Shown in pieces: positions 23,001 through 32,896 of a DNA stretch of 37,717 nucleotides. Source of the DNA: Lenisia limosa (lineage: Eukaryota > Breviatea); NCBI GenBank assembly GCA_001655205.1, contig LPNZ01010503.1:1-37717 (forward strand), written 5' to 3'. The notes beneath the pieces are model-generated. The model did not search any database. It saw only the letters and a list, made by a program, of their open reading frames with translations, and was not told the origin of the DNA. Within the stretch, counting starts at the first letter, position 1, and every line of letters begins with the position of its first letter. The translations under genes were made by a program, and so were the position numbers.

Positions 23001-26000
23001 GCACTCCCGAAAGATTTTGAATATCCACTCTTTTGGAACAAAGGCGAAGCTCTACATTTTACAGTAGCGCTGAAGGCATTTCTCTAAGATGGAGGACAGA
23101 CACCCTTGGTAATTATCAGCCCCCCCCCCCCACCACGCAACAGNNNNNNNNNNNNNNNNNNNNNNNNNNNNNNNNNNNNNNNNNNNNNNNNNNNNNNNNN
23201 NNTACCAAAGTCCTCTGATAGGTTAATGTACGAAGGCCGAGTCTATGGTGAGAGTGGATTCCTTTTTCCAGTGAACCTCGTAAGTTTGTATGGATGAAAG
23301 TACCCACTCGTTTCAATAGGAAATATTCATAATTTATGCCAAAATATTCGTCTTTCTATCATCGTCAGAGCGGAAAAATTATTCCCTGCATACTTGAAGA
23401 TATGTGGGTTGAGAGCTCAGTAGCCTAGAGCAGTGAGGTACACTTGGACAAGAATGGTCATCACACAAAGAGGAGCTTACATTCAAAGGTTGACAGAAGA
23501 GTTTGAAGTACGTAATTGTCCAATCCCGAGGTTCGCTCTACATTCTTTACTTCCTACATTTAAAGGCCATGGATATTCAATACAGCACGGTACTATCTCA
23601 GATGGAGGGGCTAACGTCAGAAAACTTGACTGGGCTTGTACTAAGGAAGCGACTGAGGATACAGACTTCTGCTTCTCCCTCGGGGTCTGATTCGTTCAGA
23701 GTTGTCACCTGCATGGTGAGAGAAGTGATGCGATTAAGGAAAGATGGAGATATTGCAGAAAAAGACAAACAATCGAGAGTTGCGAACAATAGCAAACATT
23801 TATTTTGAAGCTAAAGTCCATGACCGATGTGAAGGCAATTGATGGGGACTCATCCTCAACAGTCATTGAATAAAAATTCCTGGGGATGTAAGGTCAACGA
23901 CAAACTGAAATGAGAACAGTTTTCTGTAAACAACACCCACGGCTTGGTACTGCGAGTCCTTTTGAAGGAAACTGCAACTTCCCGAGATTCTTGAACAACA
24001 TTTCCTCCAACGAGTGCCTGGAACTGAAGAAATAAAAATATCATTAGAATAGGTAACAACATTCAATCATCGAGGCCAACCTTTATCAGTGGCTCTTCAA
24101 GAAGCAACAAATCCGTGTACATTAGAGTAAACTCAACAATGGTGTCGCCCTAAAACCTTCAATTGACCCATAAAGAAACGTAAAATGCAGCAACATAAGG
24201 AAGATCTAAGATATGATTTCACCAATAACGTCCATACATATAATGAATCTTGTTGGAAGAAAACACCTTCAGGGGTCACAGCTTGCACAACAACTTCCGC
24301 AGCAGCATTTGTTGCAACTGGATGGTGAACATAGGACAGAATACTAAAGGCGGTTTCCCGAGAAATGTCATTACCCTCCCTCCTTATCTCAAATAAGCTT
24401 GAAATATATGGAACGTTAAGAAAGACCACTTGAAAAGGACAATAGACAAACCCTTTCCATTGACGATGGGAGTCACTGAAACCTGGATTGGGTCCGTCTG
24501 TGAAGTCAAAACTGAAGTAAGTACCGTACCAAATCGAAGACGTCCATACTGCATCTTGAACCATCCCTATAAGGCGACAGCAAAGAACATCCGTCAAGCC
24601 CAGTGATCCCCAAAGTGACGTCACTAACGGACGGAGCAATCGTCATGTCTATTCCCTAGTGAATCAGCCTTTAAAATAAACAACTCGCATATGTCATCAA
24701 ATGCATAAACCGTTTCAATATAACCCTGACATTTGAAGCAACACCTTCCGCGAAAACTTTCAGAATCACGTTTCCGGTGGCTCTGGGGGGGGGGGTTAGG
24801 ACAGGGCTAATACTGTTAATTGTTGATGCATCCAAACATACCCAGATTGAGTAACTTCGAGGTCTGTATGGACTTCTCCATTCTCGTCAGTTACCCACGT
24901 ACCGAAATTCTGAGCCAGTAAGGGGGAAAGTTGCATACAGATCTTTGGTTCACCCCACTGACTGTAATTTGCTTAAAGTACTTGGAAGGCGTCTGACTGA
25001 TGAAATAATCTTGGTTCACTCCATGAGGTGTGTCTAAAAATAATTTTTACAAAACCTAATTTAGAGCATCATTACTAGAAAGAGGACAATGTTGTAATCG
25101 GGCAATAAAAGAAACAGCTTACAGTAAGAGGCGAAGTCAAAGTATACCAAAGTGTTAGGCAAAGGAGTTCCAACAGCATTCGTTACCTGTATACCATTAA
25201 CGATGCACAGATCAATTGGAACGAAACATACAACAACTAGCCAAAACAGAAAAATTGCGCAGGTGGAGGAGTTGGCTAATTACGTACCTTCGCTGAAACG
25301 GAGAAGGGAGTAAGGCTTTTAATGACCTTTTTGTCGTGGAGGGTGAGTTTAATCTGTAAGTAAAAACACCAACCAACGAAATATACTCCAAAAAAGGATA
25401 TTTTGCCTGTCATGAAATGGGCAATTCTCCCTCCAAACCTGTTGTACCCTATGGGGGACTACATAAGGGGGAAGTTCAAAGATCTGCTTATCGGCTGTAT
25501 CAGCGGACAGCTCGCCAATAATTATTTTGACAGCCTGGTGGTGAGCGGGGAATATTCTGGCAGCTTAGCATCTTAAAAAGCAGGAAAGTATATTTCTTAG
25601 AACCTGATAAATCATTAATATGATATAATAAATAGCCTTTAGAATTATGTCGGTAGCTGAGCGCGCTCATCATATAATACTCTTCCCACAAATCGTGACG
25701 ACGCAGCACCACGGGGTATTGGGGCCAATTCAGCCATTCCATTCTTATCAGACACAGCAAATGAGTTATTGAGGGTGGCTAAAGTGGTAAAACCACAAAT
25801 CTCGGTTTCTTTGAGGCGTCATACCATAGTCTGGAATGCCCATCAGGAGGCTGGTTGCCGCTTCACTAAAGGCCTCCAAAGCAGAAACAGTAGCCCCTTC
25901 CAGTGGCTCTCCAAACGTGGTTCGGACTTGGACCTGCGAAGTTATCAGTCACTTGGGTTCTAACAGTAGGTTAGATCAATAACTTATCATAGATGATGTA

Positions 26001-27400
26001 TGACTAGCATAATATTATCATAAGTATGTGCGAATAGTACATACATAGTAGAAAAAAAAAAAAAAAAGCAANNNNNNNNNNNNNNNNNNNNNNNNNNNNN
26101 NNNNNNNNNNNNNNNNNNNNNNNNNNNNNNNNNNNNNNNNNTCTCAAACACATACTTTAATCGGGTCCATGGGTACATTGAAGCCATTAAACTTGCCATG
26201 GTCAAGAATCTCGATTTCGGCAGCTTGGGAGACTGAAGAATGAGAAGAGTTTAATAATGCTGTTTGTTAATTGTTTAAGTCCATTGACCATCTTTCAATT
26301 AATTGTTTAATTTTGAGCATTCAGAACAAACCTTGCTACAGTGCCCTTCACCCCATCTCTACCTAAACTAATTTCAAAAGTGGCACAAGGGAGATTGTCC
26401 TCGTTTTCATGAGGGACGGGCCGAACAGTCATTTCGTACACGCCGGACGTTCCGGACTTGAAGGAAAGATCGGGAAACTCAACAAACTACAGCATGACGA
26501 CAGTGGACAGAGCCCACCCCAATGTTGTCCGTTGTACGCCGGTTGCCTTCCATAAGGGGAACACAGAAGCTGTCCACTGAACTGGCCATTGAGGTGCCTT
26601 CTAGGCCTCCCACCAAGTCTGGATGTTAGGTTAGCTGTGGCCAGGTTTGGCTACATTTTCAATGTTACACATACGAAGAAATGACTATTTAATAATGATA
26701 CGCTCAGAGATTTTCAACAGCCCACTGCAAATGGGCTGGATCATGGCGGACCGCGCGGCCGTCAGTCTTGCCGTCACTTCAACCTCGCGGCTGGCCACCC
26801 CAAACCCCTCCGAGTTAAGCAGGAATCCCTGAGCGGGGTAAATCGGTCTGTTCGGTCCTGATGTCAACCTCAATCCTTAGCACAAGCCTCACCGAAAGTG
26901 GTAACGTGGCTCGTGTGATCTTGGATCCCAGAATGTGTTCACCTTTGGGCTTGATGGAGATGGACACCTGAGTGGTCACTTGAAACCAGTCCATTTCAGC
27001 GCCTAACCGACGATGGCGATGAAACGTCTCCCTTGGTCCTTGAGGGGTCGAAAATGAAGGGGGGAAGAACATCTGATAAAGTAACAAAAAAAATGAGTTT
27101 CATGCAGTAAAAACCAGAACTCTCTATACAATTCCTGTAATAGAGTCTACCAAATGGCATATTAACGGACCTAACAGACAGGGGAGATTCTATTATTTAA
27201 TTTAGGGAACAATGAGTATGAAGGAGGCTTGTCCAATTCCCCATGAAATGCCGTTCCCAATCCTTTGTTCTAAAGCATCCTGCAACCTTGCATGACGCTC
27301 AAGATGACCAGCAGGAAGAAGGCCACAGTCAACGGCCTGTTCAACACCCGCTCCGTCACAGTGTCGCATACCGGCTGAAGGGTTAGCAAGGGAACAAAAC
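14065..27400 (-). CDS. Giant surface protein: beta-sandwich-like repeats plus multi-span membrane C-terminus (one-gene model)
   Basis: Not recognised. Dozens of small minus-strand exons read in one direction with no convincing internal stop. Near 27340-27280 a hydrophobic VAFFLLVILSVM follows a short polar stretch and may be a signal anchor; no start ATG was found. The ectodomain segments have an Ig-like, macroglobulin-like or invasin-like rhythm. Examples are VEFPDLSFKSGTSGVYEMTV (near 26460), RTTFGEPLEGATVSALEAF (25900), SFAVSDKNGMAELAPIP (25740), VTNAVGTPLPNTLVYFDF (25180), WVTDENGEVHTDLEVTQSG (24890), ATGNVILKVFAEGVAS (24770), INVDIRTHNSTASFGF (22300), LVSDDDGVFTFSNLQW (18760) and SGGSGVYKF (18590). 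The C-terminal part has several membrane spans and ends at a TGA (14067-14065). The repeats resemble bacterial and eukaryotic adhesion or protease-inhibitor beta domains, but no single family fits. It could be two or more genes. Gaps at 16036, 16992, 23144 and 26072 remove exons. Confidence 0.5.
15480..15547. repeat. Simple repeat of A(6-9)G units
   Basis: The plus strand shows about eight units of six to nine A followed by one G, so the minus strand is T-rich with single C. It directly follows the tRNA-Sec gene in its direction of transcription. Confidence 0.9.
15537..15548 (-). terminator. Pol III T-run terminator after tRNA-Sec
   Basis: On the minus strand the tRNA 3' end (GCCA) is followed within three bases by TTTC and then runs of T longer than four. 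This is the standard Pol III termination signal. It merges into the T-rich repeat at 15480-15547. Confidence 0.75.
15552..15638 (-). tRNA. tRNA-Sec (selenocysteine), anticodon TCA
   Basis: The minus strand folds into an 87-nt tRNA with the marks of eukaryotic tRNA-Sec. The 9-position acceptor stem starts GAAGGAGTG and pairs with the 3' strand except for a T-T at position 8, a mismatch also present in human tRNA-Sec. The D stem has 6 bp (CCCCCG / CGGGGG) with the 4-nt loop TGGC. The anticodon arm is ATGGC-CTTCAAA-GCCAT, giving anticodon TCA. A long variable arm follows (about GTCC / GGGC). The T arm has a 4-bp stem, GGAG-TTCGATT-CTCC. The discriminator is G, and CCA happens to follow in the DNA (15551-15549). 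The 9+4 arrangement and 6-bp D stem separate it from tRNA-Ser and from ordinary opal suppressors. It lies in an intron of the giant minus-strand gene, on the same strand. Confidence 0.93.
15666..15671 (-). promoter_or_regulatory. TATA box of the tRNA-Sec gene
   Basis: TATATA lies at -33 to -28 relative to the first base of the tRNA. In animals, tRNA-Sec is an unusual Pol III gene with an upstream TATA box at about -30 and a more distal proximal sequence element. The position here matches. I could not identify a distal element without a reference. Confidence 0.7.
15855..15915 (+). repeat. Dispersed repeat, copy 1
   Basis: Contains AACCGCTGGACCTCTATGAT, then a T-rich stretch and ACTGCAAA. A diverged copy lies at 29888-29945. 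The shared blocks are ACCGCTGGA, C-T-TATGAT, GTTTC and ACTGCAAA, with a 13-nt insertion in this copy. Confidence 0.5.
19255..19770. other. AT-rich low-complexity block (intron of the giant gene)
   Basis: Very AT-rich, with repeated AATTAAT- and AAATT-type words and a 13-A run near 19647. It lacks GC-rich exon-like islands. It separates the exons near 19240-18860 from those near 20030-19800. No gene or element was recognised. Confidence 0.6.
20040..20520 (-). other. Possible cysteine-rich segment of the giant gene
   Basis: Minus-strand stretches read SAMCLSNDKDFCPKTYH (about 20430-20380) and FCDHLDPLNSMQNPEQCIAV (about 20205-20145), and further Cys follow near 20030-19900 in one frame. This suggests a small disulphide-bonded module between beta-domain repeats. 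Splice sites here are uncertain and a competing frame (TAPVGTFANLSTRTVVATV) is open at 19980-19900. Confidence 0.3.
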
Positions 27401-28793
27401 TGCTGGTTTAGAAAAATGATAATAGACATTTATAGAAAAACTAAGCCATTTTGGATGATATTCTGTGAACAAAAGGAGATTTTCCATTGTTCATCTGAAG
27501 ACAGCAGAGGTGCAGCAAACCGGGTCAATAGGCAACTTGCTTGTCTTAAGATATCGTAACATTGTCATTACCAGTGAGGTATACACAGGAGGTGATGATG
27601 GCTACCGAGAAACCACCATTTTCAAAACATTGCTGTTTTTGGACAGGATTCTTATTGTATTTGATTTGTAGTAATGTGAATAATATGATTTAAGAGCATC
27701 CAATCATCCAATAAGCGGAATCTGAGGCCAAGACGAAAAACAGCAAAGAGAGGGCGGCGGCGGCGGGACACTTCGGATTCAATTTACGTGTTTTCTTTTG
27801 CAGTTTTTTTTCTTTTTTTTTCTAAATCAAACAGAAATCAATAAAATAGACCGAAAATAGGCTCACAACATGTCTCTGTGTTCCAGTGTTGCAAACATAA
27901 CAATGTTCATATGTTCAATATGATAGATTGTCCATCAAACAGCATACAGCATATTTTCCTATGGTTATGGAGTTATGGTGATGGTGCGGATAGCAAAACA
28001 AGATGTATCGGATCAGCAAAGACGAGGCTTCCCGTTGTCCTTAGAGGACCCATTGTGAGATCTTGTTAATTGCGTCAATGCTACAATGTAAGAAGATAAA
28101 AAACGGTCGAATGTTTTTAATTAGAATTTANNNNNNNNNNNNNNNNNNNNNNNNNNNNNNNNNNNNNNNNNNNNNNNNNNNNNNNNNNNNNNNNNNNNNN
28201 NNNNNNNNNNNNNNNNNNNNNNNNNNNNNNNNNNNNNNNNNNNNNNNNNNNNNNNNNNNNNNNNNNNNNNNNNNNNNNNNNNNNNNNNNNNNNNNNNNNN
28301 NNNNNNNNNNNNNNNNNNNNNNNNNNNNNNNCAGGACATCCGCGAAGGTCCACACACTACAATCGAATAAGCAGACAGAAGGCAGGAAAACGAATAATAA
28401 TAGAATTGTTTCAAAAAAACGAAGAAAATCAAACTATCCTATTACATGGTTACTATAATACCCCCCCCCCCCNNNNNNNNNNNNNNNNNNNNNNNNNNNN
28501 NNNNNNNNNNNNNNNNNNNNNNNNNNNNNNNNNNNNNNNNNNNNNNNNNNNNNNNNNNNNNATCCTTGAGGAAAGAGTAAGGATTCATTTAGGTCCGAAA
28601 AAAGACGGAATTCCCATTAGTTCGGTACCAAAGGAGTAAGGGTAGGGCTTCACTTCAGTTCATCATCGAAAACGGATATTTTACCGGTCTTTTACGAACC
28701 GAAGTGAAGCCCTCAGTAAGGGAGGTGATGACAGGGGTGGGGGTCCAACAAGAAGAAGGGAAAAGAAATACAAACAAAAGACCCCCTTCATAC
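27401..28793. other. Region without a recognised gene, with two gaps
   Basis: Holds gaps at 28131-28331 and 28473-28561, a 12-C run at 28461-28472, and an imperfect inverted repeat at 28644-28713. The last exons of the S28 peptidase should lie in 28793-28332 or in the gaps. The first exon of the giant gene may lie above 27400. A hydrophobic minus-strand stretch (AAAALSLLFFVLAS, near 27760-27720) looks like a signal peptide but has no ATG in frame. Confidence 0.4.
28644..28713. repeat. Imperfect inverted repeat, 18-bp arms
   Basis: AGGGCTTCACTTCAGTTC (28644-28661) pairs with GAACCGAAGTGAAGCCCT (28696-28713) at 17 of 18 positions, with a 34-nt loop. It lies downstream of the last visible S28 exon, so it may be in that gene's 3' part or an intron. 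Confidence 0.8.
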
Positions 28794-31700
28794 CTGGGAG
28801 CCGCAAGCGTTGACAATTTGGCTGAGGCCCTCAGCACGCTCCATGCCGCCGTAAATGAGGTTCATGGACTTGACAGTGGGGTGCATGGGCTGAGGTGTAA
28901 AACATCACTAATTAGATTTGAAATTGTGCTGAATAGTAGTTCTTGTTGCCATTAGCACGCAGAAAGCTGTGTGCACAGAGTTGGCAAATGAATTAATATT
29001 ATACTATAAACCAATATCTCTTATTAGCGTGTAACTACAACTCTTTTCAAACTGTTAGATACAACCCTAAATTTGATAAATCTAACATCTATGTAGACCT
29101 TTCCTTCATAACTCTGAGATACGCGACCTAATTGTATCCCGGTTTATCTTTAATGTTCTTCACTTTCGGTTTCAAAAAAGACGGAATCCTCGATAAATCC
29201 TCGACAAATATCGATATGTACCGCTTCATTGGGACCAAAAGTGAAGACGTAAAAGAAACAAAGCCTACGATGTTGAAGACGGCCTTGCACTTGTTGAGAT
29301 GCCAGTCGAGGGTGAGGTACTTGGAGCGGACACGGTGGTGCTCAGGGGCGTTCTGGAAGTAGGCCACTTCGCTACACTTCTGCCACCACCATTGGCCTAG
29401 GAGTGTGACACAAGACCTTCATGCAATTGGTTACAGACTCTTTAGCCATTGGACATGTGTCTTCACCTCCCTTCACCTCCCTCCCTCCCCTCCCTCCCCA
29501 CGGTAGTTCATGGCAGCGGTGGGGGTCAGGATGCGGTGCCACTTGGTGGAGTAGTTGTTGGGCTCTCCGAAGTCCTTGTAGAAGAAGTTGAAGAGGTAGT
29601 CTGTGGAGGTTATGACCTGCCATCATGCATCTTCGGCATCCATTATATAAATAATAAATAGACGGTCAAAAGGAGCTTTGATTTCATCATTTGTTCGTGC
29701 CTTTACACCAATATTCTTCGTCGAGATTTAATTCGTTCCTTCGATTGTATTTCCTGATAAAATGATACTCCCCACCCTTGTAAGCTGCCATCAGCTGGTC
29801 AATGCTACCGTCAGTCTTCTTAAGAGGGGCGCAGAGGGCGTCAGGAGATCCGTATCTACAACAGTTATGAAGTGTCGGGTGTGTCTTTGTTGTACAGTAA
29901 CCGCTGGATCTTTATGATAGAGGTTTCACTGCAAAGAGTAACAAAGACCAGAATCCAGAGGACTAATCAGCTGGAATAGGTCTGCGGCAAAAAAAAAGAG
30001 AGGTAGGTCCGACTATAGTCAATGCGCGACCCACTGGAATCCGAGAGCCATAGCGTCGGCCATGAGGTACCAAAAGTCCATCTCATCCACGTCATCAACC
30101 TTCAGGGCGGCACGCAGCGCGTTGAAACGGGTCTGGACAGACAGTTAGAATTGATGATGCACCCCCCTCTCTATCACTATATCACACCATATTAATGAAG
30201 AGGTCGGGAGGATTGAAGTTTGCTGTCAGCNNNNNNNNNNNNNNNNNNNNNNNNNNNNNNNNNNNNNNNNNNNNNNNNNNNNNNNNNNNNNNNNNNNNNN
30301 NNNNNNNNNNNNNNNNNNNNNNNNNNNNNNNNNNNNNNNNNNNNNNNNNNNNNNNNNNNNNNNNNNNNNNNNNNNNNNNNNNNNNNNNNNNNNNNCTCAT
30401 GTGGTTGGCACAGATCATGCCGGCACTGGCGCGGATCTGTTGGTCGAACTCAACAAAGCTGCGGGGTGAGGGAAGGTGCTATAAAATTGAATTGTACAAG
30501 ATGTACCATGAACGAACCTTATTTCACAATCCACTCAAAACCTCTTTACCCCCCCCCCCCCNNNNNNNNNNNNNNNNNNNNNNNNNNNNNNNNNNNNNNN
30601 NNNNNNNNNNNNNNNNNNNNNNNNNNNNNNNNNNNNNNNNNNNNNNNNNNNNNNNNNNNNNNNNNNNNNNNNNNNNNNNNNNNNNNNNNNNNNNNNNNNN
30701 NNNNNNNNNNNNTACACGTTCGGGGTACTTCTGCATCCTTATTAGAGCTCGATAGTAAGAAAATACAGTAACATTAAATGCAATAAAAGCTTGGAATACA
30801 AAAGAAGGGTTCAATAAAACAAAATTAAAATGCATATCCCACCTGTCTCATGAATGAGGAAAGAGCTCCGGGGTAAGAGCCACCAACAGTCACCCATTTG
30901 TTGTTTCCCTAAAAGTGTCAGTGATAGGCTATTTTTCAAAAAAAAAAAAACCACAAAGAAACTACACAAAACCCTAATAAATAGTGTTGTTCACAGGCAG
31001 CGATTGTACCACATCATACCTTGCCACCATGCTCCATAAGGACGGACTCAATTGACTGCATGAAAACATTGAGATCCTCAAGAGCTGAAGAGTGAAATTC
31101 ATATCTGTATTGACATTGGCTAATGATTTAAATTAGTTTCATTATATGTATATACATTTATGAAATAGATCATTTCAGTACAACTATAAGCAAACAGCCC
31201 CCCCCCCCCATTCTTATACCATTGCTGATGGTGAGGNNNNNNNNNNNNNNNNNNNNNNNNNNNNNNNNNNNNNNNNNNNNNNNNNNNNNNNNNNNNNNNN
31301 NNNNNNNNNNNNNNNNNNNNNNNNNNNNNAAGAAGCTCGTAGGGGAGGGAACTGGTTGGTAAGGGCTTGGCTTATGACAATAGAACCATTTTTAATCTAT
31401 TCAAAAAAAAAAAAAAGTCTTAAAACAGAAATTCAAGCAAAGTCAAAACCACCGTCATTCAGCCCCTCGAGAAATTTAGAGCTCTCTTTGTTTGTCACCA
31501 TACGGACATTTCAGTTGAACAGATCCTATCACCCCCTCCAATCACCTCCCCAATATTCACAGTACCCGTATCAATTCAGCCCCTTACGTTCCGTAATAGC
31601 GATGTTCGAGGGCAACAACTCCGGCACTACACTCAGTGAGTGCGAGGCAAAACGAAACGAAGAGTGTTTTAAGTGAACGATAAGACCAGCAAATTGAAAA

Positions 31701-32342
31701 GATAAGCACAAAAAAACTTACAAAAAATATCATAAAAACAGTATGGATTGGTTGAAGTTTAGCATGATATTATCTGGTCTAAAGACTCTGAGCGACATAC
31801 CCAAGCTTCTTGGCAAGAGTCTCAGTCATCCAGCTCTTGGAAATACCACGGCACTCGGCTAAAGCAGTCATCTTTAGTCACTAGAAAAAAAGGTGTGCAA
31901 AACACCATGAGACCAAGGAACTGTAGAAAGAACGAGATCATCCTCTCTATTAAATTTGCTGCTATCGATGGTTTTTTAAAAATTCTCCAAATCCGCCAAA
32001 AGGGAAGAGAGAGAGAGACCCTCAGCACCTTCACCACAGATATACATGATCATGGGTCCGTTGACGTCGTGCATGTAGTCTAAGTTGGTCCAATAACGTT
32101 GGTTAAAAAGACTGATGAAGTTAAAACTAAAGCAGGGCATAATAACACCAACCCAAGGTTAGGGAAGTCGTGAGAAATCTGTTGTCTGAAGATAGATTGC
32201 TGGCTATCCATAAGAGGCTCTTCTACATGGGTTAATGCCTATATTCACCCCTAACAAGCAGACCGATAGCCCATTTCGGCTTAGTGTGGAAAGCCGCTGT
32301 CGCCGCAGCAATAAGGATACAAAACAAGAATACACTTCTCAT
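28794..32342 (-). CDS. Secreted serine peptidase family S28 (prolyl carboxypeptidase/DPP2-like), 3' end not seen
   Basis: S28 enzymes cleave next to proline, in lysosomes or outside the cell. Exon 1 (32342-32256) encodes a signal peptide, MRSVFLFCILIAAATAAFH. Exons 32199-32153 and 32111 to about 32021 join in phase to give QISHDF, FNQRYWTNLDY and GPMIMYICGEGAE. Next come ETLAKKLG (about 31862-31803), AGVVALEHRYYGT (about 31625), KPLPTSSLPYELL (about 31369), LTISNALEDLNVFM (31236 spliced to 31085) and the nucleophile motif VGGSYPGALSSFMRQ (about 30900). Then follow FDQQIRASAGMICANHM (about 30455), DFWYLMADAMALGFQW (about 30080), GSPDALCAPL (29855), FNFFYKDFGEPNN (29600), WWWQKCSEVAYFQNAP (29396-29269) and NLIYGGMERAEGLSQIV (28889-28794). 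The order matches the family. The last visible exon stops at GSQ, just before the expected DPW region, so the catalytic Asp and His are not seen. Gaps lie at 30231, 30562 and 31237. Confidence 0.92.
29888..29945 (+). repeat. Dispersed repeat, copy 2
   Basis: Diverged copy of the sequence at 15855-15915. It shares TAACCGCTGGATCTTTATGA-type and GTTTCACTGCAAA blocks in the same orientation. It lies in an S28 peptidase intron, just as copy 1 lies in an intron. Confidence 0.5.
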
Positions 32343-32896
32343 TCTGTCTCTTTCAAAAGTGATTTGAAAAAAAAAAAAAATTATTTTAATACACACTGGT
32401 CCAAATTATTAAGCTGGGCGGATGGGCAGATTTTTTGCATCATGTTTGATGATTATCACATGAAAAAGGGTCAATGGGGAATGTTGATTGTTTTTTATTA
32501 TTATGTAAATTGACTGATTGATAACTTGGTAACAAGTTTGTGCTGAGTTCGCGTTCGCAACAAGGCAACAAGGTTGCAAGGTCATGCTGGATGGAGTAAC
32601 GTTCACAACTCGTGAAACAGGTTCCGACTGACACTACATTACATAACCAGATTACAATCCAAAACAGCACTCAATCATGCTGAAACTACGATGACTAAAT
32701 AACACTTGTTCTGCAGATGAGTCACTCAATAGGGTCTTCAATTTCTTTCTACAGGAGTCAGAGCGCTTGCGGAAATAAGAATCTCATAACTAGATAATCT
32801 TAGCAAAGTAAGAGCAGAATTCAAGCAAAAACAACAAATTACTGAATTATTTATGCTACATAATTCCAATCTGAACGCTTAACAACAATCAAAGGT
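32343..32896. other. Intergenic: LSM1 3' flank and S28 peptidase promoter side
   Basis: The 554 bp between the LSM1 stop and the S28 start hold no convincing gene. Short antisense frames near 32409-32670 are low-complexity. A possible alternative last LSM1 exon, KEIEDPIE and a TGA, lies near 32757-32731 after a CTGTAG acceptor. Confidence 0.45.

Noticed and set aside
23433-23808. Two overlapping plus-strand frames of 85 and 101 codons
   Set aside because: The minus strand holds an exon-like segment (VTTLNESDPEGEAEVCILS) preceded by a good CAG acceptor, in line with the neighbouring exons.
24133-24639. Minus-strand single frame of 168 codons
   Set aside because: Only parts of it are coding in my model (for example TAFSILSYVHHPVATNAAAE, 24355-24300). 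The rest reads through introns.
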